In this document: positions 1 to 6,712 of the stretch, in pieces
Position numbering within the stretch: position 1 is the first letter of the stretch
Layout: each line of letters opens with the position of its first letter
Assembly (NCBI GenBank): GCA_900764225.1
Contig: CAAFNG010000008.1
Location: 1-16,781 of the forward strand
Direction: 5' to 3'
Length of the DNA: 16,781 bases
Source: Lachnospiraceae bacterium
GTDB taxonomy: Bacteria; Bacillota; Clostridia; Lachnospirales; Lachnospiraceae
The notes under the pieces: generated by a model
The model's database searches: none
Told to the model about the DNA's origin: nothing
The model's input: the letters and a program-made list of their open reading frames with translations, nothing else
Program-made: the position numbers and the translations under genes

Positions 1-108
1 ATATAATATATGAACATGCCTCTTATTATAATACCATCGTAAAAATAATAGAATAGTCAAATCCGATGAAATAAAACAAAAAAAATCAAAAATTTTTTAA
101 ATTTCTAC

Positions 109-137
109 TTGCATTTCGTAAAAACAGGTGTTAGTAT
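109..137 (+). promoter_or_regulatory. Promoter upstream of rpmJ (extended -10)
   Basis: A -35 box TTGCAT at 109-114 is followed by a 17-base spacer and a -10 box TAGTAT at 132-137. A TG dinucleotide at 129-130 makes it an extended -10. Transcription would begin near 144 and leave about 75 bases of leader before the GTG start of rpmJ. The preceding 100 bases are very AT-rich and hold no gene I can support. The promoter means the rpmJ-to-rplQ genes can be transcribed separately from whatever lies upstream. Confidence 0.7.
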
Positions 138-220
138 ATATTTCAAGCGCGCAAATACTGTGTATGAGTGCGCCTGTGAAACTGCAGATATGAGACTAAT
201 TTACGGAAGGAGGATTTCCA

Positions 221-334
221 GTGAAAGTAAGATCATCTGTAAAGCCGATCTGCGAGAAGTGCAAGGTCATTAAGAGAAAGGGATCCATCAGAATCATCTG
301 TGAGAACCCGAAGCACAAACAGCGTCAGGGTTGA
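221..334 (+). CDS. rpmJ: 50S ribosomal protein L36
   Basis: This 37-residue protein is the usual bacterial L36 length and matches the family along its whole length, beginning [15 protein letters not shown] and ending NPKHKQRQG. It is the zinc-binding form: Cys11, Cys14, Cys27 and His32 are the expected ligands. L36 is a small protein of the large ribosomal subunit that binds 23S rRNA. The start codon is GTG at 221, preceded by GGAAGGAGG at about 205-213. It is the first gene after the promoter at 109-137 and is separated from rpsM by an unusually long spacer. Confidence 0.95.
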   Translation: MKVRSSVKPICEKCKVIKRKGSIRIICENPKHKQRQG

Positions 335-641
335 TTTCCATATCGGAACTTCTTTGGAATGTTTGTGAAACGTGCGGCTGCAGTATGAAACACCCGGAAG
401 GGTTGTTCTGCTGAGTGAATAATAAGCATGTATTGCCTAATACCGAGAGGCAACAGCGGTTAAGATCCGCAATTTCGGAAAGGCTGTGATTCGCCAATTA
501 CAGCTGGGTGTTTTACCGAGGCACCCCAATTAGGAAACTAGAATAGAAAGAGACAGATCGATATGTCCCATTTCACCTTGCGGGAGCAAGTGACATACGA
601 TGTGTGAGACTTTCAGAAACAGAAAATGGAGGAAACAGTAC
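335..641 (+). other. Hairpin-rich spacer between rpmJ and rpsM, possible translational control leader
   Basis: This 307-base stretch holds no convincing reading frame but folds on paper into a string of stem-loops. They are: 380-411 (GCAG/CTGC enclosing AACACCC, a GGAA loop and GGGTTGTT with one bulge); TGCCT/AGGCA at 434-438 and 448-452; GCGG/CCGC at 456-459 and 467-470; a 10-bp stem 482-491 with 496-505 with G-U pairs and a CGCC loop; GGGTGT/GCACCC at 506-511 and 521-526; and CTTGC-GGGA-GCAAG at 577-590, extended by three pairs past a bulged C. No U-tract follows any of them and no promoter was found inside. The position, directly ahead of S13 in an operon that encodes S4, is where the E. 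coli alpha operon carries its S4 autoregulatory site. That role here is inference. Confidence 0.5.
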
Positions 642-1010
642 ATGGCTCGTATAGCTGGTGTAGACTTACCAAGAGAGAAACGTATTGAAATCGGTCTTAC
701 CTACATTTATGGTATTGGTAGACCAAGCGCAGACAAAATCCTTGCAAAGGCAGAAGTTAATCCTGACACACGTGTCAGAGATCTGACTGATGATGAGGTT
801 AAGAGACTGAGCGCTGTTATTGATGAGACAATGACAGTAGAAGGTGATCTGAGAAGGGAAATCGCCCTTAACATCAAGAGACTGCAGGAGATCGGATGCT
901 ACAGAGGTATCCGTCATCGTAAAGGACTCCCGGTTCGTGGTCAGAAGACTAAGACAAATGCGAGAACTCGCAAGGGACCGAAGAGAACAGTAGCTAACAA
1001 GAAGAAATAA
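642..1010 (+). CDS. rpsM: 30S ribosomal protein S13
   Basis: The 122-residue protein has the normal S13 length and the standard opening [14 protein letters not shown], followed by the helix-hairpin-helix region ([14 protein letters not shown]) and the basic C-terminal tail ([21 protein letters not shown]) that reaches the decoding region and contacts tRNA. S13 sits in the head of the 30S subunit and contacts 16S rRNA and S19. The ATG at 642 is chosen because GGAGG at 628-632 lies 9 bases upstream and the family begins at this residue. An in-frame ATG at 600 would add 14 unrelated residues without a ribosome binding site. It starts the S13-S11-S4-alpha-L17 block. Confidence 0.97.
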   Translation: MARIAGVDLPREKRIEIGLTYIYGIGRPSADKILAKAEVNPDTRVRDLTDDEVKRLSAVIDETMTVEGDLRREIALNIKRLQEIGCYRGIRHRKGLPVRGQKTKTNARTRKGPKRTVANKKK

Positions 1011-1065
1011 TTTTTAGATATAACTAATTAATTTCAATAAAAGGAAAGTGTAGGTTAGTTTTAAA

Positions 1066-1458
1066 ATGGCAAAAGTTACAAAGAAAACGACAAAACGTCG
1101 TGTCAAGAAAAACGTTGAACACGGACAGGCACATATTCAGTCTTCCTTCAACAATACAATCGTTACACTGACAGATAACGAAGGAAACGCTCTTTCATGG
1201 GCAAGTGCCGGTGGTCTTGGATTTAAAGGTTCAAGGAAATCTACCCCTTATGCAGCACAGATGGCAGCAGAGACTGCAACAAAGGCTGCTTTAATTCACG
1301 GATTAAAAACAGTAGACGTTATGGTAAAAGGCCCGGGCTCAGGCCGTGAAGCAGCAATCCGTGCGCTTCAGGCATGCGGACTTGAAGTAACCAGCATTCG
1401 TGACGTAACTCCGGTTCCTCACAATGGATGCCGTCCACCAAAACGCAGAAGAGTCTAA
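1066..1458 (+). CDS. rpsK: 30S ribosomal protein S11
   Basis: This 130-residue protein matches S11 throughout, including [15 protein letters not shown], the [14 protein letters not shown] segment and the C-terminal [18 protein letters not shown]11 forms part of the platform of the 30S subunit and binds 16S rRNA near the mRNA exit and E-site region. The first 18 residues are rich in Lys and Arg. It lies 55 bases after rpsM. The ribosome binding site is poor: AAGGAAAG at 1041-1048 is about 17 bases from the ATG, which is too far for a standard fit, and only a weak TAGG at 1051-1054 is nearer. Translation may depend partly on coupling or local structure. Confidence 0.97.
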   Translation: MAKVTKKTTKRRVKKNVEHGQAHIQSSFNNTIVTLTDNEGNALSWASAGGLGFKGSRKSTPYAAQMAAETATKAALIHGLKTVDVMVKGPGSGREAAIRALQACGLEVTSIRDVTPVPHNGCRPPKRRRV

Positions 1459-1474
1459 TTAGGAGGTAGTTGAA

Positions 1475-2068
1475 ATGGCAGTAAATAGAGTGCCTGTTCT
1501 GAAAAGATGCAGATCCCTTGGCCTGGATCCAATTTACTTAGGAATTGATAAGAAGTCCACAAGACAGTTAAAACGTGCAAACCGTAAGGTATCTGAGTAC
1601 GGTCTTCAGCTGAAAGAGAAACAGAAAGCTAAATTCATCTACGGAGTACTTGAGAAACCTTTCCGTAACTACTACAAGAAAGCCGACAGAATGCAGGGCC
1701 AGACAGGTGAGAACCTTATGGTTATGCTTGAAAGCAGACTTGACAACGTTGTTTTCCGTATGGGATTCGCAAGAACAAGAAGAGAGGCTCGTCAGATCGT
1801 AGATCACAAGCACGTACTTGTTAACGGAAAATGCGTAAACATTCCGTCCTACCTGTGCAAGGCCGGAGATACAATTGAGATCAGAGAGAAGAGCAAAGGT
1901 TCTGAGAGATATAAGGGAATCCTTGAGGTTACTGGTGGAAGACTTGTTCCGGAGTGGATCGATGTTGACCAGGAGAACCTGAAAGGTGCTATCAAAGAGC
2001 TTCCTACAAGAGAGCAGATTGATGTTCCTGTAAACGAGATGCTTATCGTCGAGCTGTATTCTAAATAA
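1475..2068 (+). CDS. rpsD: 30S ribosomal protein S4
   Basis: The 197-residue protein has the S4 N-terminal domain (about 1-85) and an S4 RNA-binding domain (about 88-150, with [21 protein letters not shown] and HVLVNGK). S4 is a primary 16S rRNA binding protein in the 30S body. The N-terminal region has a single Cys (Cys12), so this is the form without the four-cysteine zinc site. AGGAGGT at 1461-1467 lies 7 bases before the ATG and 16 bases separate it from rpsK. In E. coli S4 is the translational repressor of the operon that starts with rpsM. Because S4 is encoded here in the same order, the structured spacer at 335-641 is a candidate target. Confidence 0.97.
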   Translation: MAVNRVPVLKRCRSLGLDPIYLGIDKKSTRQLKRANRKVSEYGLQLKEKQKAKFIYGVLEKPFRNYYKKADRMQGQTGENLMVMLESRLDNVVFRMGFARTRREARQIVDHKHVLVNGKCVNIPSYLCKAGDTIEIREKSKGSERYKGILEVTGGRLVPEWIDVDQENLKGAIKELPTREQIDVPVNEMLIVELYSK

Positions 2069-2152
2069 TTAGCAGCTATTCACTGTGTTTATAGTTGTAA
2101 AAATTGGTAATACCCTCGAAAGTTGATTAACCCAGAAGGAGGGAACCTTATA

Positions 2153-3112
2153 GTGTTTGATTTCAATAAACCAAAAATCGAAATTACCGAAATATCCGAA
2201 GATAAGAAGTTTGGAAGATTCGTTGTAGAGCCTCTTGAGAGAGGTTATGGTACTACCCTTGGCAATTCTTTGAGAAGAATTATGCTGTCCTCCCTTCCGG
2301 GAGCTGCAGTAAGCCAGGTGAAGATTGATGGTGTACTTCATGAATTCAGCTCTATTCCGGGCGTGAAGGAAGATGTAACTGAGATCATCATGAATCTGAA
2401 ATCTCTTGCCATCAAGAATAACAGCAGTGATAATGAGCCGAAAACCGCATACATCGAGTGTGAGGGCGCAGGCGTTGTTACAGCAGCTGATATTCAGGCA
2501 GATCAGGATATTGAGATCATGAACCCGGATCAGGTAATCGCAACCCTGAACGGCGGAAAAGACTGCAGACTGGCCATGGAACTTACCATTACCAAGGGAC
2601 GTGGTTATATCAGCGCAGACAAAGGCAAAACCGATGACATGCCGATCGGTGTGATCGCAGTTGATGCGATCTACACTCCGGTTGACAGAGTCAACATGAT
2701 CGTAGAGAATACACGTGTTGGTCAGGTAACTGACTTCGACAAGCTTACACTGGATGTATACACCAATGGAACACTTGATCCGGATGAAGCAGTAAGCCTT
2801 GCAGCTAAGGTTCTCAGCGAGCATTTAAGCCTTTTCATCGATCTTTCCGAGAATGCTAAGACCGCAGAGGTTATGATCGAGAAAGAAGATAATGAGAAGG
2901 AAAAAGTTCTGGAGATGAGCATTGATGAGCTTGAGCTCTCTGTTCGTTCCTATAACTGCCTCAAGAGAGCCGGTATCAATACGGTTGAGGAATTATGTAA
3001 CAAGACTTCTGATGATATGATGAAGGTTCGTAATCTGGGCCGTAAATCATTAGAGGAAGTACTTGCGAAACTCAAAGAGCTGGGACTTCAGCTCCAGCCA
3101 ACAGAAGAGTAA
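2153..3112 (+). CDS. rpoA: DNA-directed RNA polymerase subunit alpha
   Basis: The product is 319 residues, normal for the family. The N-terminal domain (about 1-230) carries the dimerisation and assembly motif [22 protein letters not shown]. The C-terminal domain (about 261-313) has the [21 protein letters not shown] and [11 protein letters not shown] segments that contact UP elements and activators. The start is taken as GTG at 2153, giving (M)[10 protein letters not shown], because AAGGAGGG at 2136-2143 lies 9 bases upstream and the family begins FDFNKP. A TTG at 2123 would add ten unrelated residues and would place the ribosome binding site inside the gene. It follows rpsD by 84 bases, in the usual alpha-operon position. 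Confidence 0.97.
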   Translation: MFDFNKPKIEITEISEDKKFGRFVVEPLERGYGTTLGNSLRRIMLSSLPGAAVSQVKIDGVLHEFSSIPGVKEDVTEIIMNLKSLAIKNNSSDNEPKTAYIECEGAGVVTAADIQADQDIEIMNPDQVIATLNGGKDCRLAMELTITKGRGYISADKGKTDDMPIGVIAVDAIYTPVDRVNMIVENTRVGQVTDFDKLTLDVYTNGTLDPDEAVSLAAKVLSEHLSLFIDLSENAKTAEVMIEKEDNEKEKVLEMSIDELELSVRSYNCLKRAGINTVEELCNKTSDDMMKVRNLGRKSLEEVLAKLKELGLQLQPTEE

Positions 3113-3118
3113 TTAACG

Positions 3119-3162
3119 CTCCGGTACCAGCAGATTCTTAAGGAATCTGCACACTGCCGGAG
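3119..3162 (+). other. Stem-loop between rpoA and rplQ
   Basis: A perfect 8-bp stem (GCAGATTC at 3130-3137 with GAATCTGC at 3143-3150, 5-base loop) is enclosed across an internal loop by a perfect 6-bp stem (CTCCGG at 3119-3124 with CCGGAG at 3157-3162). It begins 6 bases after the rpoA stop. Only four T residues follow within a few bases, so it would be a weak terminator at best. It may be an RNA-stability, attenuation or L17 control element. Confidence 0.6.
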
Positions 3163-3176
3163 ATTTTGAATAGTGA

Positions 3177-3231
3177 GTGGGGTGTCAGCAGCAGGACAGT
3201 AAGACCGAACAAGCATGTCCTGGTGTCCCAC
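3177..3231 (+). other. Second stem-loop directly upstream of the rplQ ribosome binding site
   Basis: CAGGACA at 3192-3198 pairs perfectly with TGTCCTG at 3216-3222, and outside it GTGGG at 3177-3181 pairs with CCCAC at 3227-3231. The base of the structure ends 4 bases before the GGAGG (3236-3240) of rplQ. This placement suits control of access to that ribosome binding site. A function is inferred from position only. Confidence 0.45.
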
Positions 3232-3248
3232 AGATGGAGGATAATAAA

Positions 3249-3785
3249 ATGGCAAAATATAGAAAATTAAGCAGAACATCTAACCAGAGAAAAGCACTCC
3301 TGAGAAATCAGGTTACTAACCTTCTTCATCACGGAAAAATCGTGACAACAGAAGCTAAGGCTAAAGAGATCCGCAAGATCGCTGAGGGACTTATCGCTAT
3401 GGCTGTACGTGAGAAAGACAATTTCGAGACAGTTACAGTAACAGCTAAGGTTGCTCGTAAAGATGCTGACGGAAAACGTGTGAAAGAAGTCGTAGACGGA
3501 AAGAAGAAAACAGTTTACGATGAAGTTCAGAAAGAGATCAAGAAAGATGCTCCTTCCAGACTTCATGCACGTCGTGAGATGCTCAAAGTTTTCTATCCTG
3601 TAACAGAAGTTCCTACTAAGGGCGCTGGCAAGAAGAAAAACACAAAAGAGATCGACATGGTTGACAAGATGTTCAGCGAGATCGCTCCGAAATATGCTGA
3701 TCGTAACGGTGGTTACACAAGAATCGTTAAGATCGGACAGCGTAAGGGCGATGCTGCTATGGAAGTTCTTATCGAGCTCGTATAA
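3249..3785 (+). CDS. rplQ: 50S ribosomal protein L17, enlarged form
   Basis: L17 motifs flank the protein: MAKYRKLSRTSNQRKALLRN at the start, TTEAKAKEIRKIAE, the SRLHARRE segment, and GGYTRIVKIGQRKGDAA...IELV at the end. L17 binds 23S rRNA near the peptide exit tunnel. The length is 178 residues, against about 120-127 for the Bacillus and E. coli proteins. The excess is mainly a charged Lys/Val/Asp/Glu-rich insertion at about residues 57-102, before SRLHARRE, with a shorter Lys-rich one at about 120-134. The ATG at 3249 has GGAGG at 3236-3240, 8 bases upstream. An upstream in-frame GTG at 3177 adds unrelated residues and is rejected. It is the last gene of the ribosomal block. Confidence 0.95.
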   Translation: MAKYRKLSRTSNQRKALLRNQVTNLLHHGKIVTTEAKAKEIRKIAEGLIAMAVREKDNFETVTVTAKVARKDADGKRVKEVVDGKKKTVYDEVQKEIKKDAPSRLHARREMLKVFYPVTEVPTKGAGKKKNTKEIDMVDKMFSEIAPKYADRNGGYTRIVKIGQRKGDAAMEVLIELV

Positions 3786-3806
3786 TTATTATTTTGACCT
3801 TTTTAG

Positions 3807-3839
3807 AGGACATTTGCAGAAATGCAGATGTCCTTTTTT
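3807..3839 (+). terminator. Intrinsic terminator of the ribosomal protein operon
   Basis: A 12-bp stem pairs AGGACATTTGCA at 3807-3818 with TGCAGATGTCCT at 3823-3834, with one G-T wobble and a GAAA tetraloop. It runs into T residues at 3834-3839. It starts 21 bases after the rplQ stop. Confidence 0.92.
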
Positions 3840-3926
3840 GTATCCCTTAAAGAGCGAAAAAATGCAGAAATGGTGGATTTACGACCATAATTTACATCAA
3901 GAAAGTAAAATATGAGTAATAAATCA

Positions 3927-3935
3927 TGGTATAAT
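3927..3935 (+). promoter_or_regulatory. Extended -10 promoter upstream of the response-regulator remnant
   Basis: TGGTATAAT at 3927-3935 is a perfect -10 box with the TGN extension, 48 bases before the ATG at 3983. No good -35 box is present 16-18 bases upstream, as is allowed for extended -10 promoters. It lies downstream of the rplQ terminator, so it probably starts a new transcript. Confidence 0.45.
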
Positions 3936-3982
3936 ATATAGAACAGAAGATACAATGACGGAATAAAAGGGGATACATAAAT

Positions 3983-4255
3983 ATGACGATGATGACCATT
4001 GCCATTTGTGACGATATGCAGGCAGATGCCAGGAAACTTTACAAACAGCTTGAGCGAGTCGTTCCAGGGTCAGAAATTCGGATATTTAAAAGCGGAGAGC
4101 TTTTATTGGAAGAAATGGAGCGGATCACAGGAGCCAGGACAGACAGTTTCCGGATTGGTGAGCATGTGATACCGATTTCTCGTTCCTACAACAAAACCGC
4201 GCATGCAAGATATGATGACTATCTGCAATCACAGCAGGAAGAGATTGGAGAATAG
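3983..4255 (+). pseudogene. LytTR-type response regulator remnant with an internal in-frame deletion
   Basis: The 90-residue frame joins two ends of a normally ~240-residue protein. Residues about 4-48 are the beginning of a receiver domain (TIAICDDMQADARKLYKQL, with the paired acidic residues of the phosphorylation pocket, then IRIFKSGELLLEEME). Residues about 57-85 look like the very end of a LytTR DNA-binding domain (FRIGEHVIPISRSYNKTA). The phospho-acceptor Asp, the rest of the receiver and nearly all of the DNA-binding domain are missing. It keeps a promoter, a ribosome binding site (AAGGGG at 3967-3972, 10 bases from the ATG) and an open frame, so a short protein may still be made. No histidine kinase gene is adjacent. 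Confidence 0.65.
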
Positions 4256-4261
4256 TCCTCC

Positions 4262-4290
4262 TTGATTTTTATTCCTTTTTAGCGTACAAT
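4262..4290 (+). promoter_or_regulatory. Promoter for the small-ORF/GDPD/murT/gatD operon
   Basis: TTGATT at 4262-4267 and TACAAT at 4285-4290 are separated by 17 bases, beginning a few bases after the end of the response-regulator remnant. Predicted transcription starts near 4297, about 40 bases before the small ORF. No other promoter was recognised before the terminator at 9453-9511. Confidence 0.5.
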
Positions 4291-4339
4291 CGGTAATGTA
4301 CAAAAAATAAAAGTACGGATACGCGAAAGGATGATAAAG

Positions 4340-4495
4340 ATGGTCGGCAGAATTTCTGGTACTACCGGACAGATTAAATATACGAACAGTTCAGATGTAC
4401 AGTCTGGATATAATAAACTTGCAGAAGATATGAAGGAAGACATGGAAGGAATGTTTTCCTTTACATCTTGTGCATTTTTTTGTTGCCCGAAATGA
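4340..4495 (+). CDS. Small ORF of unknown function overlapping the GDPD gene
   Basis: I do not recognise this 51-residue frame. It begins MVGRISGTTGQIKYTNSSD, has a mid section rich in Asp, Glu and Lys (NKLAEDMKEDMEG), and ends in a hydrophobic, Cys-containing stretch (MFSFTSCAFFCCPK). The ATG at 4340 is preferred because GAAAGGA at 4325-4331 lies 8 bases upstream. An ATG at 4331 would give 54 residues but overlaps that site. Its TGA (4493-4495) overlaps the ATG of the next gene (4492), a typical coupling arrangement. A run of seven T residues at 4475-4481 could allow a -1 shift into the downstream frame. It could also be a leader peptide or the remnant of a larger gene. Confidence 0.45.
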   Translation: MVGRISGTTGQIKYTNSSDVQSGYNKLAEDMKEDMEGMFSFTSCAFFCCPK

Positions 4496-5346
4496 TCCGC
4501 CGTTTTTTACTGACAGTGGAGATACTGATACTGTCACTGTTCATTCTTGGAGGAAGTTATGCAATCCCACAGACTGCAGCTGCCAGAACCCCGGAATTTT
4601 CATGGACAGATCACAGAACGATCGCACATGCACTTGGCGGTCTTGACGGCAGAGAATATCTGAACTGCCGGGAAGGCTTTCTGGATATGTACCGCCGGGG
4701 AGTTCGTTTTTTTGAGCTGGATCTTTCCAAGACCTCAGATGGGGTATGGGTATGCCGCCACAACTGGAATGAACCTATGGGACAGTGGAATGGTAAAGAA
4801 AAAAAAGTCCTTACAGAGAAGCAGTTTAAGGAAAGTAAGATATATGGCAAATACACACCCATGACGCTGGAAGATTTTTTTCTGCTCCTTAAGGATTATC
4901 CGGATGCGTTTGTGATGATCGATTCCAAACAGTATTCCCTGCGGAATTACCAGAGAACTCTGGAAGATTATTATGAATACGTGGAGACAGCCAGGGCGGT
5001 AGGGGCAGAGGATGTTCTGAACCAGATTATTCCGGAAATTTACAGTCAGGCCATGTTTGCCGGAACTGCAATGATCTATACATTCCCCTCGTATATTTAT
5101 TCACTCTGGCAGGAATACTCAGAAGAAGATCTGGAGGAGATTGCTTCTTTCTGCCACGAGAAAGGGATAGGTGCTGCAACGATCTATTGGAAATACTGGT
5201 CGGAAGAGGCAGAGCAGATTTTTGAAAAGCAGGGAATACGGCTTTATGTGTATACGGTAAATGACCGAAAACAGGCAAGAGGATATCTTTCTGAAGGTGC
5301 AGAAGGAATCTGTACAGATTTTCTCACAGGAGAGGATTTGTGGTAA
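4492..5346 (+). CDS. Membrane-anchored glycerophosphodiester phosphodiesterase-like protein
   Basis: The 284-residue protein has an N-terminal hydrophobic segment at about 5-24 (signal peptide or anchor, with a possible cleavage region near TAAARTP) followed by a PI-PLC/GDPD TIM-barrel domain. Catalytic-type residues are His46 in IAHALGG, Glu75 and Asp77 in FFELDLSKTSDG, and His90 in CRHNW. A C-terminal YTVNDRKQARGYLSEGAEGICTD is typical of the fold. The usual HR(G) motif is HALGG here, without the Arg, as in an uncharacterised GDPD-like subgroup. The substrate is therefore unknown, though an envelope phosphodiester such as glycerophosphodiester or teichoic acid material is plausible. ATG 4492 has no ribosome binding site and probably relies on coupling to the upstream small ORF. 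A TTG at 4468 is the alternative start. Confidence 0.8.
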   Translation: MIRRFLLTVEILILSLFILGGSYAIPQTAAARTPEFSWTDHRTIAHALGGLDGREYLNCREGFLDMYRRGVRFFELDLSKTSDGVWVCRHNWNEPMGQWNGKEKKVLTEKQFKESKIYGKYTPMTLEDFFLLLKDYPDAFVMIDSKQYSLRNYQRTLEDYYEYVETARAVGAEDVLNQIIPEIYSQAMFAGTAMIYTFPSYIYSLWQEYSEEDLEEIASFCHEKGIGAATIYWKYWSEEAEQIFEKQGIRLYVYTVNDRKQARGYLSEGAEGICTDFLTGEDLW

Positions 5347-5377
5347 AAAGAAATAAAAACAAAGGAAACAGACGATT

Positions 5378-6712
5378 ATGAAAATAAGAACAAGCATTGC
5401 TGTGACAGCAGCAAAGATCACAGGATATGTCTGCAAACTTATGGGACGACAGGGAGTGACCTGGGCCGGTAAGATCGCATTGAAGATATGTCCGGATATT
5501 CTGGAGGAACTTTCTTCCCAGGTAAGAGAAAAGATATTCGTAGTATGTGGAACCAATGGAAAGACAACCACTAACAATATGCTCTGTGCTGCACTGGAAG
5601 CAGAGGGGAAAAAAGTCATCTGCAACCATACCGGTTCCAACATGCTTAACGGAGTTGTGGCAGCGTTCGTACTTGGGGCGAAGCCAAGCGGGAAGCTGGA
5701 CGCAGATTATGCCTGTATCGAGGTGGATGAGGCATCTACAAGGCATGTATTCACGAAGATCAATCCGGATTACATGGTTATGACCAATTTGTTCCGCGAT
5801 CAGCTGGATCGTTATGGCGAAATTGATATTACCATGAATATTCTGGAGGAGATGATGAAAAAGGTTCCTGATATGAAAGTGATCGTCAACGGAGATGATG
5901 CACTTTCCGCATATCTTGCCATGGACTGCGGCAATCCATATGTGACTTACGGAATCAGCAAGCCGGTAATTCAGAACAAGACAAACGAAATCCGCGAAGG
6001 ACGTTTCTGCAAGCGCTGCGGCGAGAAGCTGATTTACAGCTTTTATCATTATAGCCAGCTTGGGGATTACAGATGTCCGAAATGCGGCTTCAAACGTCCG
6101 GAGATCAATTTTGATGCCACAGATGTGAAAGTAGATGACCAGATTGCTTTTACCGTTGAGGATAAGCACATCGTGGCTAATTATAAAGGTTTCTATAATG
6201 TATATAATATTCTGGCGGCGTATGCAGGCATCCGTACTGCCGGTTTTGCGGCAGAGCATTTTAATGATATGCTAAAGAAATTTAATCCGGAAAACGGACG
6301 TAATGAGCAGTTTCGGATCAAGGGTGCCAGCGTGATCCTGAATCTGGCCAAGAATCCGGCAGGCTTTAACCAGAATATTTCTGCTGTGATGCAGGACGAG
6401 TCACCGAAGGATATTATTATCGTGATCAATGACAATGCCCAGGATGGAAAAGACATCTCCTGGCTCTGGGATGTGGATTTTGATCTGTTTGGAGGAGAAA
6501 GCATCAACTCGATCACAGTCAGCGGAATCCGCTGCCAGGATATGCGTCTCCGTCTGAAATATGTGGATATTCCGTCCATGCTGGAAAATGATGTGGAGAC
6601 TGCGATTCGTAAGAGGATTGAGGATGGAACAGGCAATCTCTATGTACTGGTAAACTATACGGCGCTGTTTGGCACCAGAAATATTCTGAAGAAACTGGAG
6701 GGTGAGAAATGA
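5378..6712 (+). CDS. murT: Lipid II isoglutaminyl synthase (glutamine-hydrolysing) subunit MurT
   Basis: The 444-residue protein is a Mur-ligase homologue. The ATP-binding loop GTNGKTTT is at 58-65, a Mur ligase central domain spans to about 300, and the MurT-type C-terminal domain (DUF1727) is at about 310-430. A four-cysteine zinc ribbon (Cys211, Cys214, Cys233, Cys236) inserted in the central domain is characteristic of MurT. The motif DGKDISWLWD at 356-365 should hold the Asp that completes the GatD active site. With GatD it amidates the alpha-carboxyl of the D-Glu in lipid II stem peptide to D-isoglutamine, using ammonia from glutamine, in the cytoplasm. AAAGGAAA at 5361-5368 precedes the ATG. 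It lies 31 bases after the GDPD gene with no promoter seen between, and its stop overlaps gatD. Confidence 0.93.
   Translation: MKIRTSIAVTAAKITGYVCKLMGRQGVTWAGKIALKICPDILEELSSQVREKIFVVCGTNGKTTTNNMLCAALEAEGKKVICNHTGSNMLNGVVAAFVLGAKPSGKLDADYACIEVDEASTRHVFTKINPDYMVMTNLFRDQLDRYGEIDITMNILEEMMKKVPDMKVIVNGDDALSAYLAMDCGNPYVTYGISKPVIQNKTNEIREGRFCKRCGEKLIYSFYHYSQLGDYRCPKCGFKRPEINFDATDVKVDDQIAFTVEDKHIVANYKGFYNVYNILAAYAGIRTAGFAAEHFNDMLKKFNPENGRNEQFRIKGASVILNLAKNPAGFNQNISAVMQDESPKDIIIVINDNAQDGKDISWLWDVDFDLFGGESINSITVSGIRCQDMRLRLKYVDIPSMLENDVETAIRKRIEDGTGNLYVLVNYTALFGTRNILKKLEGEK

Noticed and set aside
1..60. Possible divergent minus-strand promoter (TTGACT and TATAAT-like sequences).
   Set aside because: The spacing is 21-24 bases, and in AT-rich sequence such matches arise by chance. 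No upstream gene is visible to support it.
600..641. In-frame ATG at 600 extending S13 by 14 residues.
   Set aside because: No ribosome binding site at a suitable distance, and the S13 family starts at [10 protein letters not shown], which has GGAGG 9 bases upstream of 642.
2123..2152. TTG at 2123 as the rpoA start.
   Set aside because: The strong AAGGAGGG at 2136-2143 would lie inside the gene, and the family begins FDFNKP, fitting GTG at 2153.
4247..4285. Terminator after the response-regulator remnant (GGAG/CTCC followed by T-rich sequence).
   Set aside because: The stem is only about 4 bp and the T-rich stretch is interrupted, so it is not convincing.
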